39,828 nt of DNA from Mycoemilia scoparia (Eukaryota > Kickxellomycota > Kickxellomycetes > Kickxellales > Kickxellaceae): positions 1 through 39,828 of the forward strand of contig JANBPU010000152.1 in NCBI GenBank assembly GCA_027575805.1. Reading direction: 5' to 3'. The translations under genes were made by a program, and so were the position numbers. Each line of letters begins with the position of its first letter. Position 1 is the first letter of the stretch. Below the pieces are notes generated by a model. That model worked only from the letters and a program-made list of their open reading frames with translations, was not told the origin of the DNA and made no database searches. Shown here one piece after another: positions 9,958-19,469 of this stretch.

Positions 9958-11147
9958 ATGTATAATGGAGAAACAATAGTTGCTTTTATGGCCAAGTGTG
10001 GTGGATAATCAACTTTTATGGTCAATTAAAATACTACGCCTTATATCGATCATCGTCATCATCTGAAACATTCGCCATTCATGCATACACTGTGGTAAAG
10101 GCAATAAAATATAAACTCAGCCACGGTTAATCCTAGTGAGTGACAACGGATGACTGACAGCGCAGCTCTGACCACTTTATAATTGCCTTTCCTTTTCTTG
10201 TCCCCAATACACACAGGGAGTCCATACATATCCGCCTACACAGTCTCCTCTACGCCAAAACTCCAATTAGCCCAAACAATCGATTTGATGCATTAGCCAC
10301 AATCAAAATAGTTGCTGTGGTTGAAAGATGTGCGCTTAAATGAAATCGAAAAGTATTTTAGTAAATTAGAAAATGGATTGTGTTCCAACTTATGTGGCTG
10401 CTACTATACAATAACAATATTCATTTGGACATACACATACTCACATATACGAAATGAGGAGGAGAAAGACTCACCTAGTTGTTGGCCAACTGGCTAATGC
10501 TGGCTATCAATCCTATGGGGTAAGCTGGCACAATTAAAATCAAATAAAAAAGAAATGAATAATCTGCCATACATAATTGCTCATTCATCCATTTGGATCT
10601 TCAGTCCCCGAATAGTATGCATGAAACAAAAATTAACTTGGTTTGTATTCTCCCTTCACTACCACCACCACCACCAATAATAATAATAACAATACAGCTT
10701 CCACGCAGCTTGTCTTTTGGTCAATCATATGAACAGAGTTCACAAGGCTTTGGGCAAAATAGGTCTCCAGGAATTACAAGTGGAATGGTTGATGATTGGG
10801 ACAAAATCTGATGAGGGTCCATTTCTGCCTACCATACATTCGATCACTAATGAAATCTTCCCCTATGGTATTTGTGTACCAGATTTTCCCAAAGATATGC
10901 GAATGGGTTTGCCACTACTTACTTGCCTGTAGGTAAGAGATAGTATGGTAATAGTATCTATACAGAATGGTTTACCAAACACTCGATTTACAAAGACTAT
11001 ATATTTATATCCTAATATGCAAAATGATGGGATATACCAAAATACTCACTGATGCCCATCTTCCACAACTAGTAACACATTTCCATATAACTCGTTACAA
11101 TCCTGCTTTTTTAGCTTTTTGCTTATGTCAAATAGAAATCCTATTCC

Positions 11148-11153
11148 TATAAA
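11148..11153 (+). promoter_or_regulatory. TATA-like element of the first receptor gene
   Basis: TATAAA 22 bases before the proposed ATG at 11175. The paralog at 19470 has TATATAAA in nearly the same place, which supports a shared role. The short spacing would imply a very short leader, so this could also be fortuitous. Confidence 0.35.
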
Positions 11154-11174
11154 CATCCTTTCTCATTACATTTG

Positions 11175-12644
11175 ATGTCCCCCGCCTCAACCATCACCAC
11201 TACCATCAGCACTGTTGTTGCTGCTGCTGCTGCTGCCACTACTACTACTACTACTACTACCTCTTCCAGCAACAACAACAGCAGCAGCAATAATAATGTA
11301 CATTTAAATAAACAGGGTTTACCGCTCCCTGATGATCTAAACTTCTGGATAGTTCACGCCTATCAACCAAACATAACCCCTTTAATCAAGGCGCTGTCAA
11401 TATTAAATTTTCCGATATGTCTAATTATCATCGGAGTAGTAATTGCACATATCAGAAAACACGATATGATTGACCGTGTTTCATTTCGGTTATCGATCTC
11501 CATAGCAATGTGCGATATCCTGTACGCGGTTATTCAGCTAGTCATGAACAACGAGCCATTGACAGATACGATGAGCGACTTTGCGTTGAAATTGATGTAT
11601 GTTTCTCACCTTATTGTAACCAACAGTTTAACATTTAACACTACAATGATCGCGCTTCATCTCCATCTCACTGCTATACTCAACAAACAGCGATTAGCCC
11701 GAAGATTGAGCCCATGGTATGAGATAGCTGCTTGGATAGCCAGCGTGTTTTTCTGTCAATTCGGTATATACTCGCCCAATTTTTGTCACAAGATCAAAGA
11801 ACGAAAAATGATTATTGTTGGAACATATGAGCTGAATGCATTTCGTGGATATGTCTGGCTGATTTGGGGTCCAAGTTCAATTGCCATCCTGTACTGCCTG
11901 TTTGTATGTGGGAGTGTGTTCCTTCGGTTGTTACCCATCTGGAAACGAACAGCAATGAACACATTTAGTGTGGCTGAAGGACAATTTGATGATTTCCATG
12001 ATGCCGAGAATTTGTCTTCTACTGCTGCATCATCGTCGTTATCGGCTTCAAACCGCAACAGTATCAGCAATAACAATCCTAGCGATCCGCTGAACAGGAG
12101 AGTTCGGGACAGTGCTGGCTCATACGATCGGTTTGACGACAATCAGGGATTTACCAAGAGCACTGGTTTAAAGAAACAGAGGATGAGAAGAAAGTCTGTA
12201 GTCATGAAAAAGAGGCGAGAACTTTCGTTTGCGGTTTTCCGGATTGCAATGTATACGACTATTCCGATTATTTGCATATCAATGGTGCCCATTTATTTGA
12301 GCATAGAAAATGTCACAAACGAAGTCTATATCACCTCGATTTTGGTCCTTCAATCGCTATGTGGAATACTGAATTTCCTTGTATTTATCGCCAATCCGGT
12401 GCTTGATCCATTCTGGAGAGACTTTTTTGATAAAGTAAGAGCAAAGTTTGAAAATAAACCAAATACCAATGAGACGTATAATGGCAACAGATGGATCCCT
12501 GTTCTTGGAAATTCAGAAAGTACAGAAAGACACACATTTGATATGGGTCTTCAAGTTCCTCCCCTCACTAATCTTAAACCTATTGCTAGAAACACAGAAG
12601 TCAGGTTTGGTAATATCAATTTTCCTGAGGATTCTATTGTTTAG
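11175..12644 (+). CDS. Seven-transmembrane receptor, Git3/cAMP-receptor-like (copy A)
   Basis: This 489-aa receptor begins at ATG 11175 (the preceding TTG is in frame but not needed). A Thr/Ala/Ser/Asn-rich extracellular N-terminus precedes seven hydrophobic segments: TM1 after WIVHAYQPNITP, TM2 with the DRVSFRLSISIAMCDILY block, TM3 ending in the HLHLTAILNKQ loop, TM4 from WYEIAAW, TM5 YVWLIWGPSS to RLLPIWKR, TM6 AVFRIAMYTTIPII, and TM7 with the NPVLDPFW motif. This fits the fungal/amoebal cAMP-receptor and Git3-like GPCR group, which signals through heterotrimeric G proteins. Loop 3 is long, Ser/Asn-rich and basic, with RMRRKSV resembling a PKA site. The tail ends EDSIV. A paralog lies at 19470 and a decayed copy at 18132. 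Ligand unknown; nutrients or peptides are possible. Confidence 0.85.
   Translation: MSPASTITTTISTVVAAAAAATTTTTTTTSSSNNNSSSNNNVHLNKQGLPLPDDLNFWIVHAYQPNITPLIKALSILNFPICLIIIGVVIAHIRKHDMIDRVSFRLSISIAMCDILYAVIQLVMNNEPLTDTMSDFALKLMYVSHLIVTNSLTFNTTMIALHLHLTAILNKQRLARRLSPWYEIAAWIASVFFCQFGIYSPNFCHKIKERKMIIVGTYELNAFRGYVWLIWGPSSIAILYCLFVCGSVFLRLLPIWKRTAMNTFSVAEGQFDDFHDAENLSSTAASSSLSASNRNSISNNNPSDPLNRRVRDSAGSYDRFDDNQGFTKSTGLKKQRMRRKSVVMKKRRELSFAVFRIAMYTTIPIICISMVPIYLSIENVTNEVYITSILVLQSLCGILNFLVFIANPVLDPFWRDFFDKVRAKFENKPNTNETYNGNRWIPVLGNSESTERHTFDMGLQVPPLTNLKPIARNTEVRFGNINFPEDSIV
11916..12294 (+). repeat. Near-identical tract shared with the second receptor gene
   Basis: This 379-base tract aligns without gaps to 20124-20502 with about six base differences by eye. 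It encodes the end of TM5, loop 3 and most of TM6. Flanking coding DNA differs at many third codon positions, so the sharp borders suggest gene conversion. Confidence 0.85.
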
Positions 12645-12811
12645 ATTCATTTACAATACGTCATTTTTTATCTATCAACATTTTTAATTAATCCAGATTT
12701 TATATTTTAAATATTCTGACTACAAATTCTATTAAATAAGGAGAAGTGACTATCATAAAATCAGAGCAACAGTTTCCTGAGAATTTAAATGCACTCCATT
12801 TGGGGATCGGA

Positions 12812-12833
12812 GTATTGTATTGTATTGTATTGT
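12812..12833. repeat. (ATTGT)n minisatellite
   Basis: Four to five tandem copies of ATTGT shortly after the 3' end of the first receptor gene. Confidence 0.85.
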
Positions 12834-14854
12834 TGGGGTGTTGTGATATTATTTCCAGAGGCTTAGGATAACTTACCACACAAGAGTTTTTATTATTGCC
12901 CTAAGGATGATGCCAGACTCTCAAGCCTCCATTACGGGTATTTTGATGGAACCCTGAGTAAAAATCTCACGGGCAGCAGATGAGGTATATCACAGCAACA
13001 TCTGCTAGATGCCAGATCATCGGACTATTAGGATCATCTATATAAGAAGGGAGAAAGGAACGTGGATGTAAACCCTTAGTAGTCTTATTCCTATTTTTTC
13101 ATATCCAATTGACATGTAGTTTTATTAACTCCTCAATAAACCTTATCTCCATTACTCCCATTTCCAATAAGCCCTGCACCGTTTATAACAGAGGAAAAAC
13201 ATCTACCGAAAGTACGTCCTTCAAAATAGTCCCTGGTGAGTAGTTTACAAGTTCCTCACCAAAAGGGAAGAGACAGACTGGTATTCTTATGTGTTATCTG
13301 GAAAGTATATTTAACTAGAGTCTGTTAGTGTATTAGTTGTTATCCAAGACAAGGTATTATTCTGGTACACACACCATTGAAGGAGACTACTCTGCCATTT
13401 ATACAATATTTTGCACTTATTATAGGCAAACCAAGATGGTTACATGGTCAATTCGTGGCTCGACTAAACACACTTTGGACGAACCATCTTGCCAATACTC
13501 CAAGAGTGGCATCCAAAGCCAATTGGATCCAGTGAATACTCGAAAGAAACAAACCACTCACATATATGGACCATCCTGTGTTTCCAAGCATTTGCTGAAA
13601 CAAAATAATAATGTTTAAACTGGCGCCATTATTCTTAAATAAAAGGGGGAAACACTGGCATGGAAGTCCAATAGTCGTTGTAACTGTTGGAGTTGCGGAT
13701 AGGGAAGTCCCTTTGATGGCTGATACAGCTTTTAATGATTCGTGTTCCTTAATGATCCACAACAAGCACGGCATATGCTGGCCGTGCTGCTGTTAGCAGT
13801 GACGTTCTTTAGGCTGATAGAGCGACTTGTGTCCTATGAAGGAAATTTTAGGATAGGGCAGAAAAATGCTATTTTCTATTGAAAGAACTGGGCATCAGAT
13901 TCTTTGATCTGGAAAATAAATACTGAGCAATGGTTTTATAAGCCCATAGAAAGTGCTGTTAGTTAGCAAACTAGTTATATTTCAGAAAGATTTGTGCAAT
14001 AACATACCATCTGCGCATACCACAGCCATTACATACTTGTGCTACCAGGAAAGACCACACAGATGTCTTGGCGGAGCTTTAAGGGCTGCTATTTGAAGCA
14101 GTGGTACTGCATCGAGCACGCATCTTGAATCATAGGGAGATTCAATTTTACTGGTATTTTTATCTTTGGTTGGTGGTTGAACCTCATGTTTGTTGTGCGT
14201 TTGTTTGGCTACTGCTATTGTCTTGTGGTTTACCCATTATCACAACTGACAGTAAAATATGCAGAAAATGGAATATGTAAACAAACCAATTCTAACAACA
14301 GCCAGTGCTGGTGTTTACACAGCAGCCTTTGACTGAATGGCCTAGATTGGACTACCACAGTTCATCCCCTCAGTTTTGGAAGCCCTTTGCTCTCGCTCGC
14401 TCAGTATCCAATTGCGACGATGATGGTGGCGCATCCTATGTTATTGTAATTCTGGAGATCTGCCACCCTTTCAGCAATAGTAACAGCGCAAGCAGTCTTG
14501 GTGGTGGTAGTCCCAAACCGCTTAGGCTATTGTTTACACACAAACTATTGCTGGCATCACTGTGTGTGTATATGTGTACAGGTGGAGGAGATGTGCATCT
14601 GCTCAAAGGGCCGTACACAGGATGGTCATTAATGTTATTCACAGCACTACTATGACGCAGTCGTGGCGCATCTTTGCTGTGAGCCAAATGAATTAACAGT
14701 ATACACTCAACCATCTTCTGGCCAAACTATAATGGAATGTTGGCTGACCCATCTTTACTAGCACCTCAAATTCGGGGTCATTGAGCAGCACATGTGTGTG
14801 CTCTGGGATTGCTTTAGATATTTTACGCAAATGTAGAGTAAATGCGTGTACGTG

Positions 14855-14862
14855 TATATAAG
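14855..14862 (+). promoter_or_regulatory. TATA box of the secreted-precursor gene
   Basis: TATATAAG lies about 178 bases before the ATG at 15033 and is followed by a C/T-rich leader (TTTTTCTCTCACAACTACTTTCTC at 14901-14924). That fits a strong fungal promoter. Its strength agrees with the optimised codon use of the gene. Confidence 0.5.
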
Positions 14863-15032
14863 TCCTCCATGCTGGCAAGCATCATAGAGCCAGTCTAATA
14901 GTTTTTCTCTCACAACTACTTTCTCGATTTTTGACCCGCATTTTTCCTGATAATACTGGTCTATTATCTATTGTTGCCTTTCCTTTAACACTCCGCGCAC
15001 CCTTACTGCACATACAAATAGACTATATCGCA

Positions 15033-16508
15033 ATGCGTTTCGTTAAGTACGCTGCCATCTCCACTTTGGCTTTTGCCCTCGCTGCCACTGCTGCTCCCGT
15101 TGATGGTGGAAGTAACCAAGTGGCTGCTGCCGTTTCTCCACAGCAAGCTGGCCTTGCTATCCCATCTGGCGTTTCTGGGCCCGTAGACAAGGTTGTTGGC
15201 ACTGCCACAAACACCGTAAGCAAGGTCGACCTTCCTCAGCTCACCCCTGAGCAGCAGCAGACCCTCAAGCCTGTCTTCGATGCCATCGAGTCCCTCAAGG
15301 CTACTGCGGCCAAGGATCCCAAGACCAGCGCCGATATCGGCAATGCCCTTGAGACCATCCACGACCAAACCAAGAAGATTGTTGGAACAGCCAATGATAG
15401 GCAGATTGTCGCTTCCATCTTCTCTCAGGTCATTGAAGCACTCGTCCCACCCAAGATTGCTTCTCCAGGTGCTGCCTCTCACGCCAAACGCGACGGTGGA
15501 AAGGCCGACACTGTTGTCAGCGGAATTGTTGGTCCTATTGTCGAGTCTCTCCTTGGTAAAGGAAACATCGACCTTGCTGCCGTTGTTGACAACCTTTTCT
15601 CTCCAAACGGTCTTGTCTACAAGGTCTTGGATACACTTGACCAAGTAATCGAATCTCTCCCAATAGTTGGGCCTCTTCTCGGTGGCAAGAATGGTCTTTT
15701 GAACCCTGTTCTTGATACTAGCGTCGGTCTTGTTGACGAACTTCTTGGAACTGTTGGTGGTCTTGCTGAGGGTCTTCTCAGAAAGCGTGATGATGGTAAC
15801 CTCTCAGATGGTGGTGACCTTATAATTGATGTTCTTGATGGTCTCAGAAAGCGCGATGATGGCAGTCTCCTAGACGATCTTGATGTCGGTGATCTACTTG
15901 ATGGCCTCCTCAGAAAGTGTGATGATGGTAACCTCTCAGATGGTGGTGACCTTATAATTGATGTTCTTGATGGTCTCAGAAAGCGTGATGATGGCAGTCT
16001 CCTAGACGATCTTGATGTCGGTGATCTACTTGGTGATGTCCTCAGAAAGCGTGATGCTGGCAATCTCGTAGACAATCTTCTTGACGGTGGTATGCTTGCT
16101 GGTCACCTAGAACGGGTTGATGCTGTCCACCCCATAGATGATGTTCTTGATGATATTCTTAGTGGCATTGCCCTCAGAAAACGTGATGCTGGCAACCTCG
16201 TAGGTGACGTTCTTGTCGATGTTCTTGATGGTGGTCTTGTTGGTGGCAGCGGTTCAAGCCAAGGTGCTGTTCCTCATCTTGGTGGCCTGCCTGTTGTTGA
16301 CCTCAGAAAGCGTGATGGCGGCAACCTCGTAGGTGGTCTCCTCGGTGGTGCTACTAAAGGCAATACTGGTCATCTACTTGATGATATCCCACTTGGTGAT
16401 ATCCTAGGAAAGCGTGATGATGGCAACATCATAGGTGATCTTCACGATGCTGTAGATATTGACCCGGTTCTCGGTAATATTGATCGTTTAGTCCCTGCTA
16501 AGCAGTAA
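15033..16508 (+). CDS. Secreted kexin-processed repeat precursor (multi-peptide proprotein)
   Basis: The frame opens at a TTG (14931), but the ATG at 15033 starts a classic signal peptide (MRFVKYAAISTLAFALAATA, cleavage before APVD), giving 491 aa. Residues about 25-150 form an Ala/Gln/Thr-rich pro-region with LTPEQQQTLKPVFDAIESLK. From AKR-D onward the chain is cut by dibasic KR sites, nearly always [RG]KR followed by D-x-G-[NS]. Six units of exactly 22 residues occupy 15789-16184, then units of 43, 34 and 30. Peptides are acidic, Leu/Gly/Asp-rich and free of Cys except one. Two sites are lost: RKC (15912-15920) and ERV (16110-16118). Kexin (Kex2) in the late Golgi cuts after KR, so about eight fragments are expected, as in fungal repeat pheromone-like precursors. 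The C-rich wobble codons suggest high expression. Alternative: a structural wall or surface protein. Confidence 0.8.
   Translation: MRFVKYAAISTLAFALAATAAPVDGGSNQVAAAVSPQQAGLAIPSGVSGPVDKVVGTATNTVSKVDLPQLTPEQQQTLKPVFDAIESLKATAAKDPKTSADIGNALETIHDQTKKIVGTANDRQIVASIFSQVIEALVPPKIASPGAASHAKRDGGKADTVVSGIVGPIVESLLGKGNIDLAAVVDNLFSPNGLVYKVLDTLDQVIESLPIVGPLLGGKNGLLNPVLDTSVGLVDELLGTVGGLAEGLLRKRDDGNLSDGGDLIIDVLDGLRKRDDGSLLDDLDVGDLLDGLLRKCDDGNLSDGGDLIIDVLDGLRKRDDGSLLDDLDVGDLLGDVLRKRDAGNLVDNLLDGGMLAGHLERVDAVHPIDDVLDDILSGIALRKRDAGNLVGDVLVDVLDGGLVGGSGSSQGAVPHLGGLPVVDLRKRDGGNLVGGLLGGATKGNTGHLLDDIPLGDILGKRDDGNIIGDLHDAVDIDPVLGNIDRLVPAKQ
15780..16032 (+). repeat. 132-bp tandem duplication inside the precursor gene
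   Basis: The block starting at 15780 is repeated at 15912 with very few changes, so two 66-bp peptide units were duplicated together. The duplicate carries the CGT to TGT change that removes a kexin site (15918) and diverges after about 16032. Confidence 0.85.
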
Positions 16509-16775
16509 CCCCCCAGGTCCTGTTTCTGTTTTCCAACTATTTTCGTTCTCTCCCCTTAGAGAAGACACACATACAACTTGCATCAAATAGCTGTTTTTTT
16601 TAGCATTTGCTTTTTGATCCCTTCTACAAATCCCCCTTATACATCATTGCAACATACATATCTGCCTGAGCTAAATCATTCAAGTTTCTTATGTTAAACA
16701 GCTGAGCCACAGCATCCTCCCCCATTTATCACAACTCTACTTCTACATACTTTTATATGGCAAGTTTTCTATCAA

Positions 16776-17100
16776 AAGTGCACCTAATTGTGCTGATATG
16801 CCTTTTGCTGACTTGGCCCACAGGTCATACATTTTGGACTGACATTGGAGAGATTATTCTGGTACACTTTTGGATAAGTCTCCCAATTGTATTTTTTATA
16901 TCCTTTTTATTTACAATGAGTAGCTTCTATTGCACTGAATTCAGAATAAACAAACTAATACACTAGGGGGGGCATAGGACTAGATTACGTTATAAAGTGT
17001 ACCTACTTATACTTATACTATTATGCCTCTAGCAGATTTGGCCTGCGAGCCATATATTTTAGGCTGATATTGGATAGAATATTCTCGTACACTTTTGGAG
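16776..17100. repeat. Direct repeat pair related to dispersed repeat R
   Basis: About 100 bases at 16776-16876 recur at 16995-17100. Shared blocks are GCTGA/GCAGA, TTGGCC followed by CATA.ATTTT, TGA.ATTGGA, and the exact TACACTTTTGGA. Both copies also resemble the CCCACAGCCAT end of repeat R, so they may be further fragments of it. No coding potential. Confidence 0.6.
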
Positions 17101-17261
17101 GTCACTTGGCTACTTCTTGTTGCTATTCAATATGGGAAGACTTCACTAGTGGTCAGGCATCAAATAGACCCAAATGGGTCCTCATATTATGGCCCTTTCA
17201 TTAGCCATTTCATATGCAACTCCCAAGAGCCCCATTGCCAAAGGCTTTATAAACTTTAATC

Positions 17262-17470
17262 TTATGGCCTTATTTCTCAAGTTATTAGGCATAAACAACC
17301 CGCCAAAACATGATCATAAATCAGTTTCATACGAGGCCATTGCCTACATTTTTCCCATGGTCAATATTTGTTATGATTAAAATTTGCATATTATATATAT
17401 CGTTTTGCTTGGGCCCTTCCACAGCCATTCATTCTGTGTCTGATGATCAGTAGTGAAATTTGATCAACTT
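17262..17470. repeat. Dispersed repeat R, copy 2 (diverged)
   Basis: ATGGCCTTATTTCTCAAG, TTATTAGGCATAAA, CCCGCCAAAA and AAATCAGTTTCA match 29817-29990. TTTTGCTTGGGCCCTTCCAC, AGCCATT and TGAAATTTGA match the end at 30070-30130. Spacing between the blocks differs from copy 3 because that copy holds extra A-rich sequence. Confidence 0.65.
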
Positions 17471-17562
17471 CGCTATTCAATACAAATAATAAGAGACCGA
17501 CACCATGCTCCTGGCTTCAAATCCCTTGCTTTGTATTCTGTTCCTTTCAATTGTCTCTCATT

Positions 17563-17588
17563 AGAGAGAGAGAGAGAGAGAGAGAGAA
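17563..17588. repeat. (GA)n microsatellite
   Basis: About twelve GA units in the spacer upstream of the receptor pseudogene. It gives an Arg-Glu run in one chance open frame. Confidence 0.95.
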
Positions 17589-18131
17589 GCTGAGTGGCTC
17601 ATGCACTGAGAAAAGAAAGTACAATTTTGTTTGTTCTAATGCCAAACTTGTATATTCGTCACACACATATTGCTTGCACACATTTCTCTTCGCTAAGCCA
17701 AAATTCCAACTAACAAAAACAATCAACACATGCTCTGCACCAAAGCTACTAATGCATCTAGTTGTATCATTCTTTTTTAGCAATACAAATTTGACTTACA
17801 CTGTATTACGTAGATGCTCATTTATGGACCTGGTTACCAATTCTCTGTTCTGTCAAGACAAAACAACAAATAAAAGTGAGCCATACGATCTCACCCAGTC
17901 ATTCGTTTATACACCATCAGTTTCAGTCAGACAGAGAGAGAGAGATCGTGGCTCAGTAAAAACAGATGACTTGATATATTCTACATTACCAAGTTTGTAT
18001 GTGGCATTTTTTATAGCAATGGCGTTCTAAATAGAACTTGAAGGCTCTTTTTATGCTTGAAAGAGACAATAGTTATCACATATGTGTGAGTATTGCTATA
18101 ATAGAGGCGCCAGCCTATTATTGCACAAAGC

Positions 18132-18461
18132 CTGATCTCCTAGGTCGTTGGTATAATTTCTCATCAATTTACAATTTATTCGATCAATTATTACTAAAAA
18201 ACCAAAGAGCTGAACAAGACAATTATCGAGTCATCTAACCCCATGTTTGATCGTATGTGGGGTAAGGCTATAGACATAATAAAACCCTTGTTTAACAAGA
18301 AACAGAAGAGTATTGATAGAAATGCTGGTGTATTGGCGGTTATTTCAGATGGATCCTGAGATAGATCTAAGCAAGTAGATGTTATAGATCCTCAAATTCC
18401 TTACCCTATAAATTTGAAATCTATTACTAGAAAGAATTAAATAAAATTTTATAATACCAAT
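18132..18461 (+). pseudogene. Decayed third receptor gene (Git3-like paralog remnant)
   Basis: Reading one frame from 18132 through stops gives a match to the neighbouring receptors. GIISHQFTIYS corresponds to SIICCQFTIYS (TM4 and loop) and KTKELNKTIIES to the following loop. Then, after a deletion of TM5 to TM7, NPMFDRMWGKAIDII corresponds to NPVLDPLWRKLIDKL, and VDVIDPQIPYPINLKSITRK to the conserved tail. Four in-frame stops (TAG 18141, TAA 18195, TGA 18357, TAA 18438) and the loss of loop 3 make it non-functional. The frame is nevertheless maintained across all 330 bases. DLVTNSL near 17827 could be a displaced TM3 fragment (compare HLVVTNSL), but that is weak. It lies between the two intact paralogs, so the locus once held three copies. 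Confidence 0.75.
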
Positions 18462-19469
18462 CCACCACTACCAAAAACTTCAATTTAGTCTTTCTATTTA
18501 TTAAAAAATATGCATTTTACATTGATATGCAACTATACCCATTCTCCACTATGCTGCAAATTATAGCTATACCAAATCGCATATGTAGCGTATAGACTGA
18601 TAATAGAGCGTTGACGTATTGAGCTACCTAGCATACAATGAGTGGATGGTAACAACTAGCATTAGTCCAGGAGACCTGCTCGTCCATTTAAAAGCCATAG
18701 TTATGATGTGGGCCACTTGACCTGCTTCTCTTTTTTATTCAGCTTCTTTACCTTTATCCACGCTATTCTCATAATAAATCACCTATAGCTTATCCCTTTG
18801 GATGCAGCTAATACATTTTTGTAGACATCCTTGAGGTGCAACAAAAACAACGAAAGAATGCTATAGCCACTATGGAAAGGATTAGTAAACGAATGTAACA
18901 ACCCAACCAGGGTAGGTTCTGTTGATGAGAGAGGGGGTGGGTTTGAACCATTCAAGTTGGAAGGTTAAAGAACCGTCCCACGTTTACCAAGTCAATTGAT
19001 CAGGCTATTTTACCCACCAGGATGGCTCTATGCCCCTGGGCTCCGGACTCGCCACTTTTTTCCTTTAACAGAAGTATCATCACCAGACCCCATGTGGCTA
19101 ATGGACAAATTATAATACAGTTTGTTTCCCCACCAATGACAGGTTGATGTATCCCACTTGGTGAAAATCATTATTCCATAGGGAAGTGACCAACACTCAC
19201 TCACCATCACAAATCTGAAAAATAACATTAAAGCTCAAGTTGTACTGGCTCACCAGTAAATCATTTTTGCAAAAAACATATATTTATATCCCAGGAAATA
19301 TGAGCGACGAGAATACACAAATACAGATACACAACAGCTTATTTGCCAATATATACATTTTCTTATAACTTGCTGATATCCTTGTTGTCTTCTTAGTTCT
19401 TCTGTTTGCTCTCCCGCTTTCAGCCTATCTATATATAAAACTTATGCCTAGTAGTCATATTCATACTTG
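18462..19469. other. Spacer and promoter of the second receptor gene
   Basis: No gene seen. The last 90 bases are C/T-rich with TATATAAA near 19432, which is a probable promoter. A short antisense frame at 19028-19228 has no support. Confidence 0.4.
19432..19439 (+). promoter_or_regulatory. TATA-like element of the second receptor gene
   Basis: TATATAAA about 31 bases before ATG 19470, after a C/T-rich stretch. Its position parallels the TATAAA upstream of the first receptor gene. Confidence 0.35.

Larger units (their letters stand above)
8773..11174. other. Long repeat-rich spacer
   Basis: I find no supportable gene. It holds one complete MITE-like copy (9093-9188), two partial copies (9619-9890) and a CTCA microsatellite (9934-9957). 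An open stretch at 10720-10929 ends at a donor-like GGTAAGAG but has no recognisable product. The last part is the receptor promoter. Confidence 0.4.
12645..15032. other. Gene-free spacer with promoter of the secreted-precursor gene
   Basis: No supportable gene across 2.4 kb. It includes an ATTGT pentanucleotide run (12812-12833), a GCAGATG/CATCTGC small hairpin near 12974-13010, and CCTTCAAAATAG at about 13219, a possible remnant of the MITE-like end. Open frames of 90-120 codons at 13340-13800 and 14305-14655 have no coherent protein character. Confidence 0.4.

Noticed and set aside
10717..10932. 71-codon frame ending at a donor-like GGTAAGAG
   Set aside because: No recognisable domain, no ATG-supported start and no matching downstream exon could be identified.
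13448..13774. 108-codon antisense frame, considered as a retroelement fragment
   Set aside because: No reverse transcriptase, integrase or gag motif can be seen in it or its neighbours.
14931..15032. N-terminal 34-codon extension of the secreted precursor
   Set aside because: It starts at TTG and would bury the clear signal peptide that begins at ATG 15033.
15617..16075. Antisense 152-codon frame rich in Arg/Ser/Pro
   Set aside because: It is the mirror of the 66-bp peptide repeats on the plus strand, so its repeats and openness are by-products of the real gene.
17490..17540. Possible tRNA-like segment (GGCTTCAAATCCC)
   Set aside because: A B-box-like string is present, but no acceptor stem, D-arm or anticodon arm can be paired around it.
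17551..18030. 159-codon frame upstream of the receptor pseudogene
   Set aside because: It starts in a GA microsatellite and has no coherent composition. Only a short DLVTNSL stretch resembles the receptors, which is too weak to include in the pseudogene.
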